Origin: Margaritifera margaritifera
Lineage: Eukaryota; Mollusca; Bivalvia; Unionida; Margaritiferidae
Direction of reading: 5' to 3'
Length of the DNA: 64,000 nucleotides
Assembly: GCA_029931535.1 (NCBI GenBank)
Contig: JAQPZY010001579.1
Span: forward strand, 3,214,501 to 3,278,500
Shown here one piece after another: positions 25,101 through 37,100 of the stretch. The notes under the pieces were generated by a model, which was not told where the DNA came from, made no database searches, and saw nothing but the letters and a program-made list of their open reading frames with translations. The number at the start of each line of letters is the position of its first letter. Within the stretch, counting starts at the first letter, position 1. The translations under genes and the position numbers were made by a program.

Positions 25101-28100
25101 TGGGGGTGGGGTATTTAAGAAGGGGACCCAAACGTTTTAACATGGAGTGGGGGGCATTTATGAATGTTTGAGAGGGGACACAAACTTGAAGTTACTCCAC
25201 TGATTACCATGCAACTCATCCTACACAGGGTACCATATAACTGGAGCACACAATATTTTAGTATAACAGCAGATAGTCATACATTATAAGATGTCGAGGC
25301 AGATAGTTGTGTTGGGTGTGTGCCTCCTCCCCCACCACACAAAACCATGAAAAAAAACTATTAGGGTCAACGACTTAGATTGTATGACTAATGGCTACCT
25401 AAACAACTTACTAAATGATCACAATGTGTTTTAAGACTTGGAAAATATGAGCTCATCTTATAGACAGTTTTGTTGTTGTTGTTGCAAGATAAACATGAGT
25501 AAAGTACAAGTACATTATAGATTCAAGATTGCTTATAAACTTAGAGTCCATCTATTGTCAATGACTACAATTATGATGATAACAACATGGATGATGATGA
25601 ATGTGTCATTTATGTTTCAGCCGAGTTTGTTATTATAAAAATTAGACCTATATTGAGCTCTTGCCTCCAACCTCTGTCTTTTTGTGTATGCACCCCTTGG
25701 GTTCATGTGCATACCTCTTGTAGCATAATCATGTGCTTTCTCCTTTGGGACATAATTAAAAATGGTTGGTACAGCATTCTTATTGAGTTTTGGTTGGGGA
25801 TTTTTGTACCCAAGTCATGTCATCATGATAATCGCCAAGTTCGCAAATTCAATGGGCTGAAAATGAACCAAGCACAACCTTAAATGCTCAGTCACCTTAA
25901 AGTTGACCCACCTCAGCTTCTGAAATCCAAACAGTTTATCAGCCTTAGGAAATCGGAAAAAATGAATTTTTGATCCTTTACACATTTGTTTGAGCAGTTG
26001 TATGCAGCACAGTATGTTGGCATTTTTCCTTCTAAAACTAGCGTGCATCTGGCATAACTTCCTAGATCTGCGATGCACGCTGCTGTCAGTCTCCCACCTG
26101 TGACATTGCATGTGCTCGGTTTCCTAAGATTTACTGAAATTATGCATACAAAGCGGGTATTTTATAGAAAACAACTGGGTGCTTGATGATCAGACTTTCA
26201 GCAAAGTAAAACATACATTTGGACATTTTAAATACTATAGTATATTAGGAGAAAGCAAAAACCTTGGAAGAAACCCTTTAAGTCTAGACATAAATTCAAG
26301 ACTGTGTTTGTGAAATGGACCCAGAACTGTACTGGTGAGTAGGATATGAATTTGGCTACAGTGGATTCCAACTTTTGTAAGAAGCTTAAGGGGGCAGAGG
26401 AAATCAGTTCTTATACCCAAAAATGTATTGAAAATTGTAATGCTGTATAATGGGTTATTTTGATGCTCACTATAGTTCTCTCAGGCATATCAATTAAAAA
26501 GGATGATTTAATTTTTAGTGGTTTTTTTATGGGTTAAGTAAGAGATCAAGTAAAAATGTGTAGTGTGCATGTGAATGTGTAACTCATAAAGACATGGTCT
26601 AGATGCACAAGAATTAGAACAAGTTAGCAGCACATAACATATACCTTCAATATAGAAGAAGAATTAGAACAAGTTATCAGCACATAACATATATCTGCTA
26701 TATAGAACAAGAATTAGAACAAGTTAGCAGCACATAACATATACCTGCTATATAGAAGAAGAATTAGAACACGTTAGCAGCACATAACATATATCTGCTA
26801 TATAGAACAAGAATTAGAACAAGTTAGCAGCACATAACATATATTTGCTATATAGAACAAGAATTAGAACAAGTTGGTAGCACATAACATATATCTGCTA
26901 TATAGAAGAAGAATTAGAACAAGTTAGCAGCACATACGTGTAACATATACCCGCTTTACAGAACAAGAATTAGAACAAGTTAGCAGCACATTACATATAC
27001 CTGTTATATAGAATCTACTTGAGATGTTTTCAAATAAGTATTTCATTGCAGTGTGAAAGTTGTATTATCTTAATTCAGTGTAAACGATTTACTGTGTTAT
27101 ATGATGATTTTCTGTTTATATTTTGCATTTTGTTCTTATTGTCTGTATTTTTAACTCCCACCCCTCCCAATATCCATTAAACTTAGATAATGGTTGCTTC
27201 TTTTTATTAGGCTGGAGTGTGTGGTTATGGAGTACAGACAAGGAATGTTACATGTGTTGCCAGCAATGGTCTACCAGTTAATGCTTCACGATGTCCGCCA
27301 GATCTCAATGTTATTGTAACTCAGGTACAGTGGTCCCTTACTATAAATCTCTTTCCTCTTATAACATGGGCTTTGTCATGGATCCCATAATAGTCAAATT
27401 TTGTGCAATCATTGCTACTTTATTTATTTTGCTTTATTTTAGTTCTTGGCTGATGAGAACCAGCTTTAATGCAATCTTGCATCATTAAGTAATCTTATTT
27501 TTGTTTTGTAATGCACTATCTAGACAAAGCCTTGTTAGAACATCTCTCAGCATAAGGCTTCCTCACTTTTAATGCACTATCTAGACAAAGCCTTGTTAGA
27601 ACATCTCTCAGCATAAGGCTTCCTCACTTTTAATGCACTATCTAGACAAAGCCTTGTTAGAACATCTCTCAGTATGAGGTTTCCTCACTTTTAATCCACT
27701 ATCTAGACAAAGCCTTGATAGAACATCTCTCAGTATAATGCTTCCTCATTTGTAATCCACTATCTAGACAAAACCTTGTTAGAACATCTCTCAGTATAAT
27801 GCTTCCTCATTTGTAATCCACTATCTAGACAAAGCCTTGATAGAACATCTCTCAGTATAAGGCTTCCTCATTTGTAATCCACTATCTAGACAAAGCCTTG
27901 ATAGAACATCTCTCAGTATAAGGCTTCCTCACTTTTAATGCACTATCTAGACAAAGCCTTGTTAGAACATCTCTCAGTATGAGGTTTCCTCACTTTTAAT
28001 CCACTATCTAGACAAAGCCTTGATAGAACATCTCTCAGTATAAGGCTTCCTCATTTGTAATGCACTATCTAGACAAAGCCTTGATAGAACATCTCTCAGT

Positions 28101-31100
28101 ATGAGGCTTCCTCACTTTTAATGCACTATCTAGACAAAACCTTGTTAGAGCATCTCTCAGTATAATGCTTCCTCACTTTTAATGCACTATCTAGACAAAG
28201 CCTTGATAGAACATCTCTCAGTATGAGGCTTCCTCACTTTTAATGCACTATCTAGACAAAGCCTTGTTAGAGCATCTCTCAGTATAATGCTTCCTCACTT
28301 TTAATGCACTATCTAGACAAAGCCTTGTTAGAACATATCTCAGTATGAGGCTTCCTCACTTTTAATGCACTATCTAGACAAAGCCTTGTTAGAACATCTC
28401 TCAGTATGAGGCTTCCTCACTTTTAATGCACTATCTAGACAAAGCATTGTTAGAACATCTCTCAGTATGAGGCTTCCTCACTTTTAATGCACTATCTAGA
28501 CAAAGCCTTGTTAGAACATCTCTCAGTATAATGCTTCCTCATTTGTAATCCACTATCTAGACAAAGCCTTGATAGAACATCTCTCAGTATAAGGCTTCCT
28601 CATTTGTAATCCACTATCTAGACAAAGCCTTGATAGAACATCTCTCAGTATAAGGCTTCCTCATTTGTAATCCACTATCTAGACAAAGCCTTGATAGAAC
28701 ATCTCTCAGTATAAGGCTTCCTCATTTGTAATGCACTATCTAGACAAAGCCTTGTTAGAACATCTCTCAGTATAATGCTTCCTCATTTGTAATCCACTAT
28801 CTAGACAAAGCCTTGATAGAACATCTCTCAGTATAAGGCTTCCTCATTTGTAATCCACTATCTAGACAAAGCCTTGATAGAACATCTCTCAGTATAAGGC
28901 TTCCTCATTTGTAATCCACTATCTAGACAAAGCCTTGTTAGAACATCTCTCAGTATAAGGCTTCCTCATTTGTAATCCACTATCTAGACAAAACCTTGTT
29001 AGAACATCTCTCAGTATATTGCTTCCTCATTTGTAATACACTATCTAGACAAAGCCTTGATAGAACATCTCTCAGTATGAGGCTTCCTCACTTTTAATGC
29101 ACTATCTAGACAAAGCCTTGTTAGAACATCTCTCAGTATGAGGTTTCCTCACTTTTAATCCACTATCTAGACAAAACCTTGATAGAACATCTCTCAGTAT
29201 AAGGCTTCCTCATTTGTAATGCACTATCTAGACAAAGCCTTGATAGAACATCTCTCAGTATGAGGCTTCCTCACTTTTAATGCACTATCTAGACAAAACC
29301 TTGTTAGAGCATCTCTCAGTATAATGCTTCCTCACTTTTAATGCACTATCTAGACAAAGCCTTGATAGAACATCTCTCAGTATGAGGCTTCCTCACTTTT
29401 AATGCACTATCTAGACAAAGCCTTGTTAGAGCATCTCTCAGTATAATGCTTCCTCACTTTTAATGCACTATCTAGACAAAGCCTTGTTAGAACATATCTC
29501 AGTATGAGGCTTCCTCACTTTTAATGCACTATCTAGACAAAGCCTTGTTAGAACATCTCTCAGTATGAGGCTTCCTCACTTTTAATGCACTATCTAGACA
29601 AAGCATTGTTAGAACATCTCTCAGTATGAGGCTTCCTCACTTTTAATGCACTATCTAGACAAAGCCTTGTTAGAACATCTCTCAGTATAATGCTTCCTCA
29701 TTTGTAATCCACTATCTAGACAAAGCCTTGATAGAACATCTCTCAGTATAAGGCTTCCTCATTTGTAATCCACTATCTAGACAAAGCCTTGATAGAACAT
29801 CTCTCAGTATAATGCTTCCTCATTTGTAATCCACTATCTAGACAAAGCCTTGATAGAACATCTCTCAGTATAAGGCTTCCTCATTTGTAATGCACTATCT
29901 AGACAAAGCCTTGTTAGAACATCTCTCAGTATAATGCTTCCTCATTTGTAATCCACTATCTAGACAAAGCCTTGATAGAACATCTCTCAGTATAAGGCTT
30001 CCTCATTTGTAATCCACTATCTAGACAAAGCCTTGATAGAACATCTCTCAGTATAAGGCTTCCTCATTTGTAATCCACTATCTAGACAAAGCCTTGTTAG
30101 AACATCTCTCAGTATAAGGCTTCCTCATTTGTAATCCACTATCTAGACAAAACCTTGTTAGAACATCTCTCAGTATATTGCTTCCTCATTTGTAATACAC
30201 TATCTAGACAAAGCCTTGATAGAACATCTCTCAGTATGAGGCTTCCTCACTTTTAATGCACTATCTAGACAAAGCATTGTTAGAACATCTCTCAGTATGA
30301 GGCTTCCTCACTTTTAATGCACTATCTAGACAAAGCCTTGTTAGAACGTCTCTCTGTATGAGGCTTCCTCACTTTTATGTCTTCCATTAAGAGCATTAAA
30401 AAGAAGGAGCATTGTAATATATTTGCATGACATTTACATGTCTGGCATGCACACCCATCTGCAGGTCAGGAATAATAAAATCAATCTTATGTATTGATTT
30501 GTGATAGGTGACCCTACATGAAGGGTTATAATTTCTGGACAGGAATGAGGCTCTGCCAAGTTCCTGCTCATGAATTATGAGCCAGAGGGTGTGGTTTTCC
30601 TATCCATAATCAATACACATACTAGATTATTCTTCTCACTTTCTTGGGTAAAAAAAAAATGACTATTTTAAACAAAACAGTTCCCAGTTGGTATAGTGAA
30701 CACATCAGAATGACAATTTATCCACTGAAATTTATTTGATTTTTAGCAAGAGTGCATAAGATTTTATTTACACTGAAGAAACTTGGATATGTATTTAAGA
30801 CACAGATAGATGACTTAAGTTCTAAAATTAAACCAGTAGAAAAATAGCTGATGATTTGACATCATTTATATGATGGTGTCCAAAAAACAAGTCAGAGTAG
30901 CAATGCACCAATCAAACTCTGTTGCGATGTTATGTAAAGGTGAGTACTGCTATTATATTGAACATAGTTGAATTGAATATAATGAATATGGAATTTTATT
31001 AACCAGTAAAATTTATTTTGACTGACATTGGAGTTCAATGTGATCTGTTTGCTGGTTTATAAAACTTCATATTCACAGAAACAAAGATCTATAATTGTTT

Positions 31101-34100
31101 TATTACATTTCTGGCCAGATTGCAAAGCAATTTCAGCTTATGGATTGATGGTGTTTGTCCATATATTTTGTGGTTTGCAGTCAGTCCATACTGTCATTTG
31201 CACAAAGAAATTGCAATATCACTTGTTTGAGAAAAATGAAAATGTCATTTCAGCTGCATGAAGTCACAAATATGACATTTTGATTTAATGTGTATCAACC
31301 AGTTAATGACAGTGTGATATGCTGATTTATCCAACATACTGGGAATTTATTATTTTCCTGGGTATCAATATTCATTTTGTTCACAAAAAAATAGCTTTTT
31401 TACCAGTACTTAAATTTGGATTAGGGATGGATCAAATTTGGATTAAGGATGAGCATGTATTGTTATCATAGAAGAATTATTGTTCATTGCATCCTTAAAT
31501 TCATTCTTTGTAGCAACCACAAAATCCATGAAAATTGGTACTCCACGAAAATTGGAACTCTATGCAAATTGAGTACAACACTAAAATTGAAACTCGACAA
31601 AAAATAGTGAATTGACAGTAAAACATCTCACACGGGAACTCAATAATATTCCTCATGTTCACATTGTAGATGACTAATCCAGGTGCCCTGATAATGCCTT
31701 TAGCAGTTTGAAGCATTACATTCAGATAATAGAAAATTGGAGAGAAAAGGCTCCTCTGTTTTATGAACAACTCAAGGAAACATATACAGGTTCAGTTCTA
31801 ATTTTCATGAGATATTTGCTTGAGCCATTTCAAAAGTCTGTCATTGAATCTGTTGCAATTCTAAAGGGACTTGGATTTAAGTTAAAATTTTCCATTTTTT
31901 TTAATGTACTGTATATACTCACTTATAAGTTGAGTCCAACTGCAAACTGCACTAGCCAAGATCTGGGTCTATGCAGTTTGTTAGGAGTGATTAGTAGAAC
32001 AAACAACATAGACCCTGATCTGCTGGTGCATTATGCCACAGCAGATCTGGATCTGTGTTGTTTGCAGTTGACTTATAAGTGAATATAAATGGTAGTATGC
32101 AAAAATCAATTCTTATTGTGCAGCTCAAAAAATTGCATGATCATTATATTATGATGTCATCAATATGATGTCAGTTGTTACCCAGGTGTATCATACACAG
32201 CTATGAACTTTTGCAGAGATTGAACATAAAATGTTGTGGTGCGACTTCTCTATCTTGTTAAATAATGAAAAAGAAAAATTCTTATACAAGTTTATTAATA
32301 TTGATAACAGTCCAGTACAACGAAATGATAAAGTCAATGAAAAGTACATAAGACCGTTCAAAATCTTAAGCAACTTATGACCTGCCATAAATCAGCAATG
32401 CAGGTTTTCTGTTGCTAAAAATGATCTGCCATAAATCAGCCATGCAGGTTTTCTGTTGCTAAAAATGACCTGCCATAAATCAGACATGCAGGTTTTCTGT
32501 TGCTAAAAATGACCTGCCATAAATCAGACATGCAGGTTTTCTTTTGCTAAAACTGACCTGCCATAAATCAGCCATGCAGGTTTTCTGTTGCTAAAAATGA
32601 TCTGCCATAAATCAGCCATGCAGGTTTTCTGTTGCTAAAAATGACCTGCCATAAATCAGCCATGCAGGTTTTCTGTTGCTAAAAATGACCTGCCATAAAT
32701 CAGCCATGCAGGTTTTCTGTTGCTAAAACTGACCTGCCATGAATCAGCCATGCAGGTTTTCTGCTGCTAAAAGCGTTTGATCTCAATAATTGTGTTATAT
32801 ACTGTATTAACAAAAAAATCCACTTGCTAACATATACCGTATATACTCGCGTATAAACCGGGTCCAAATGCAAACAACATAGACCCTGATCTGCCATCGC
32901 ATAATGCACTGGCAGATCTGGGTCTATGTTGTTTGTTCTACTGATTAGTCCTTTCAAACTGCATAGACCCAGATCTGCCAGTGCATTATGCAATGGCAGA
33001 TCTGAGTCTATGCAGTTTGCAGTTGGTTTGAGATTATACGCTAGTATATATGGTAGTTTTCTTTGTGTATTTGATAAGAGGAGTCTATGATCTTCAAACT
33101 ACAAATTTGATGAATTTTTAAATACTCGTTCAGCTATTATTTTATGGACAATTAATAACAGGGTATTTTTTTCCCATACTTTTACATGTAATGACCCTTA
33201 CTTGTGGAGAGATATTCAACTTAGAGTAGTGCAATAAAATGCAAACCAACTTATTTAAGAGATGTACAAATATAAATTTTAAAAGAAATTTAAAAAAAAA
33301 GTTACATTCTCAAACATTTGACAAGCAGACATCTGAGAGTCATCTGTAAAGGATTCAAATATCCATTTATAGGAAGTATAATAATAAATGTATGGCAAAT
33401 ATTCCAAATGTCAGTTTTACTAGCAGAACTTAAGGCTGGTCTTAAATTTAATTCTAGACTGTAGTTATATGGCCTCAGTTTCACCAACAAGTCTAGACTT
33501 AAATTTAAGTTTAGAATCCAGTGATGTGATGATTGGATGAAATTTAAGTCTGATTTAAAATTGACTAATCAAAAATGTCTTAGGTTTAGACTTAACTTTA
33601 AGACTTATTTTGGTGAACTTACAGCCTAACCTCTATCATGAGTAGATTTGTGTTTGTTTTTTTTTTTGTTTTGTTTTTTACTCCTAAGATTGAGAGAAGG
33701 TGCATTGTGCATGTGTGTACGTACATATTTTCAATGTTGGTATTTATTTTTTAAAGTCCTGTGTTCTTGAAACTTGTTTCAGTGAGAAAGTTAAGATCAA
33801 AACCCCAAAATCAGATATGATAGTTAGTCAACACTGACATCATCAAAATATGGCAGACTATTAGAGGGACCCATGTTAAGAAAAAAATCAGAAAGTTCTG
33901 TGATTATACCTTTATTCTAATTATAGACTGACAAAATTAAGGGACTTTTTAAGCTTGAGCCTGAATTTCTGGCTCTCAGTTTCAAGAATATAGGACCAGT
34001 CTCCAGTTTCATTAAACCTCTCAAAACTTCTTCTCCTAATTAAAGATTTTTTAATATCTTTCTTATTGCTTTGTTGGTAACAATGATTTTTTTCACAAGA

Positions 34101-37100
34101 AATTCAGAAGGTAACAGGGATTAAAATGCAGTCATAAAATCTTTAATTTTCTTTCAAGGAGTCATGTCTCATCTCTGAGGAATTTGTGAGGAATTCCTCA
34201 AATATGAGTTATTCCTCAACTCATTTTTCAACAAAGAAAGGTTTCCATGTCAAATTTAAAACTAAAAAGTGATTTTGCATCCATTCCACTATCTCTGCCT
34301 CTGACAAAAATGTTACTATTATCTGAAGTATTATAAGCAAGATAATGTAAAATCTCATTTTGTGGAGAAATTATGAGAATTTTAGAGAAACTGAGGCCAG
34401 GTGTCATAAACCAATTTTATATTTTTGACATCAATTGTCACATGTGTAATAACACAGCATGATGTTATAGATAACATCATAATGTCATGGAAGGTACAAG
34501 TATGATATTTTTAAACTATATTTATGCCAGATTACATGTAATTCAGATTCATTTCAGTAGCACTGCTGCATGTTTTATTGAATATAATCTTACAGTTATG
34601 CTCATTTCATATAAAATTTATTAAACTTATGGTATAATTTCAGCATTATGTTAACCAAGGTTCCCAAAAGGATATTAGAAATAATTCAATTTATTTTGTA
34701 TATTTCGTATCGAATGAATTCTTGTTGAATATGTTCTATTTATACAATTCCAGACCCAGGTATCATGCCATGTGCCATGTCCAGGGGAATGTGTTATGTC
34801 ACAGTGGTCAGAGTGGAGCGATTGCCATATTAATTGTAAAGACTTCAACCAAGGTCAGTATGCAGTCCAACATCCCACAAGTGTCTGTCTTGTTGAAAGC
34901 CACATTGTATATTCAAGCAGTTTATTGATTGCTTTCCCTTTGTTTTTCACATGTATATCCTTTGATCAGTCATCCTCTCTAAGAAAAGGAGGGTGATTAA
35001 CTGAAAAATTTCTCTACACTTATATTAATTTTATTTTTGACAAGTCTGTGTTAATGGAAGAGTGGGATATAGCATTCACTTTTTTAGTATTTGTGTTGGT
35101 TTTGTTTACACTATTCTCAAGGTTTTTGTGACAGTTTTTTTGTATATGTGAGCTTTGAATACTGTCATTTTCCTTCCATTTTTGGCTTGGATGATTTTGA
35201 TCCATCTGTGCTTATGTCATAGCATTCATTCTCTTTTACCAGATATAGTTTGTATTACTAACAATAGAAACAAACTTTTTGGTCTTATTAAAATCAGTAT
35301 AAAAGTATAGATCTGGTCTCTCAGATCAATTTTTTTTATGTGCAAAGGGAGGCAACTCAGGTTTATATACAATTATTAGAGCTGATAGTAGTTATCCCAC
35401 TGATTGGTAATACTTGAAATTATAGACTAAGTTGAAAATGCTTTTAAAATTAAATCAACACAATAATTCCACAAATAATATTTCCGATGTTAATGTAAAA
35501 TTCTCTAAGGACACATAAAGTTAAAACATTTTTATTGAAATAATAAAACGATTATTTAGAGCATGATGTTTACAGTAGTTAAAAGGACCATAAATAGCAA
35601 TATCTCAGTAGTTATGTTCTTCCATTTATGGAAACTAGTATCACTTCAACCATCCAAGCCACGAGTATTCTCAGTAGTTTGATTATTCTTTATCTACAAG
35701 AGATAATTACTTTTATGCAATGAAATACATATTAATATAGGTACTTAAAAAGATAATACATCTCAATTAAATTCAGTTTTAAGTCTTTGATGAATCCCCC
35801 CCACCCCCACCACCCCCAAAAGTTGTGTACATATATCTCAAAATAATATTGTTCATGCGTCCTTTAAACTCTGTGATATAAAAGAAAACAGAATAACTAC
35901 TTGGAATGGAGATACTAGTGAAATGTGGCACTGATATTTTATGACTGATTTAGTTTTTGAAATTACAAAGAATTGACACCTAGGGTCTGGTTATTGACTG
36001 CTTAGATTTTAGGAAAATGATCTGCCTACTAAGTAGCATACCTATTTAATTTAAATGTTTTTTTGTGTTTTTTTTCTCACTGAAAAAATTATGGTGTTCA
36101 ACAGAATACATTTAAAAAAGTTGTGAAAATTTCATGAAAATGGCCAAAAAATTCAGAGTTACAATATTTGAAATTGTACATGTTGCAGCACTCAATCATT
36201 ATAATGCTGTCCATGAAACTATAGAGTATACCACCTTATAATGAAGTACATGATACATATAATTTTACTACCACTTAATGAAATGGGATCCATGGCCATA
36301 CCCACCATATACATGTAATAGGAACTGTGTTATAATGAAGGGCCTTATACTCATGGAGTGCTGTATATTGCCACAAGTTTCTAGGTGACTCACTTGTTTG
36401 GACAAACTCTTTTCTGACCACAAAACTTATACCTGTATAAATCCATTTAGGTAAACATTTACACCTATCTGGGTGATTAAATATGCCAGCACTTGACTCA
36501 AATATTTGTTAGGCAATAGTTGATTGATGTATGTCAGGCCAAACCAAAAGGTCATCTGTTGTCTAACCTGTATGGTGTATAGGAAACTGGGTTCAAATTT
36601 TTGTAATCTGAAACTGTTTGTGTGTCCTTTTGATGATTGTTTTGAATTCACAATGACCCAAAATTATTAATGGTTCTCTCATGCCTGTTATGGAGGAGAC
36701 TAAATGTTTAGGACTTATTTTTGACTATGAACTTACTTTTCTTCCACATATACCCAGATACCTTGGAGAAAAATGTACAATAAAGCCTTGAATGTAATAT
36801 GAGTTGTGGCAAATACAGATAGAAGAGTAGACTGGAAGGTCATACTCTAGTAATACAGGACTTTAGTAAGATCTAAACTTGATTATGGACAATTTGTTTT
36901 TGGATTGGATGCTTGTTAAAGGACTTAGACACTTTCTGGGAGTATTGAGAACTTCACCTTCAGGAAGCCTGTGTTGGGGCAAATGAACCATCACTTTACC
37001 TCAGAAAAATAAAGTTGGCTTTACAGTATACCACCAGACTATCTTCTATTAACCAATTTGCTGTCATCTAGAAGCTGCAAAAATATATTGTACCAACACT

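Larger units (their letters stand above)
16596..27210 (+). other. Intron 4 of the THSD7-like gene
   Basis: GT-AG, phase 0, 10.6 kb, the longest here. Gaps between listed features (19260-20450, 21750-23040, 23640-24100, 24290-25830, 26015-26600) are AT-rich. No TSP1-like frame appears in any of them. Minor items are a (GTTATT)n run near 24990-25015 and a poly-A tract at 21719-21732. Confidence 0.75.
27325..34753 (+). other. Intron 5 of the THSD7-like gene
   Basis: Donor GTACAG and acceptor ACAATTCCAG, phase 0. It starts inside a transposon terminus and is dominated by a 2.9-kb satellite. 30380-31900 and 33060-33460 are AT-rich with no recognised content. 34400-34753 shows nothing beyond the acceptor. 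Confidence 0.8.

Noticed and set aside
27509..30377. Possible CRISPR-like array
   Set aside because: The 61-bp units are contiguous without unique spacers and the DNA is metazoan intron, so it is a satellite.
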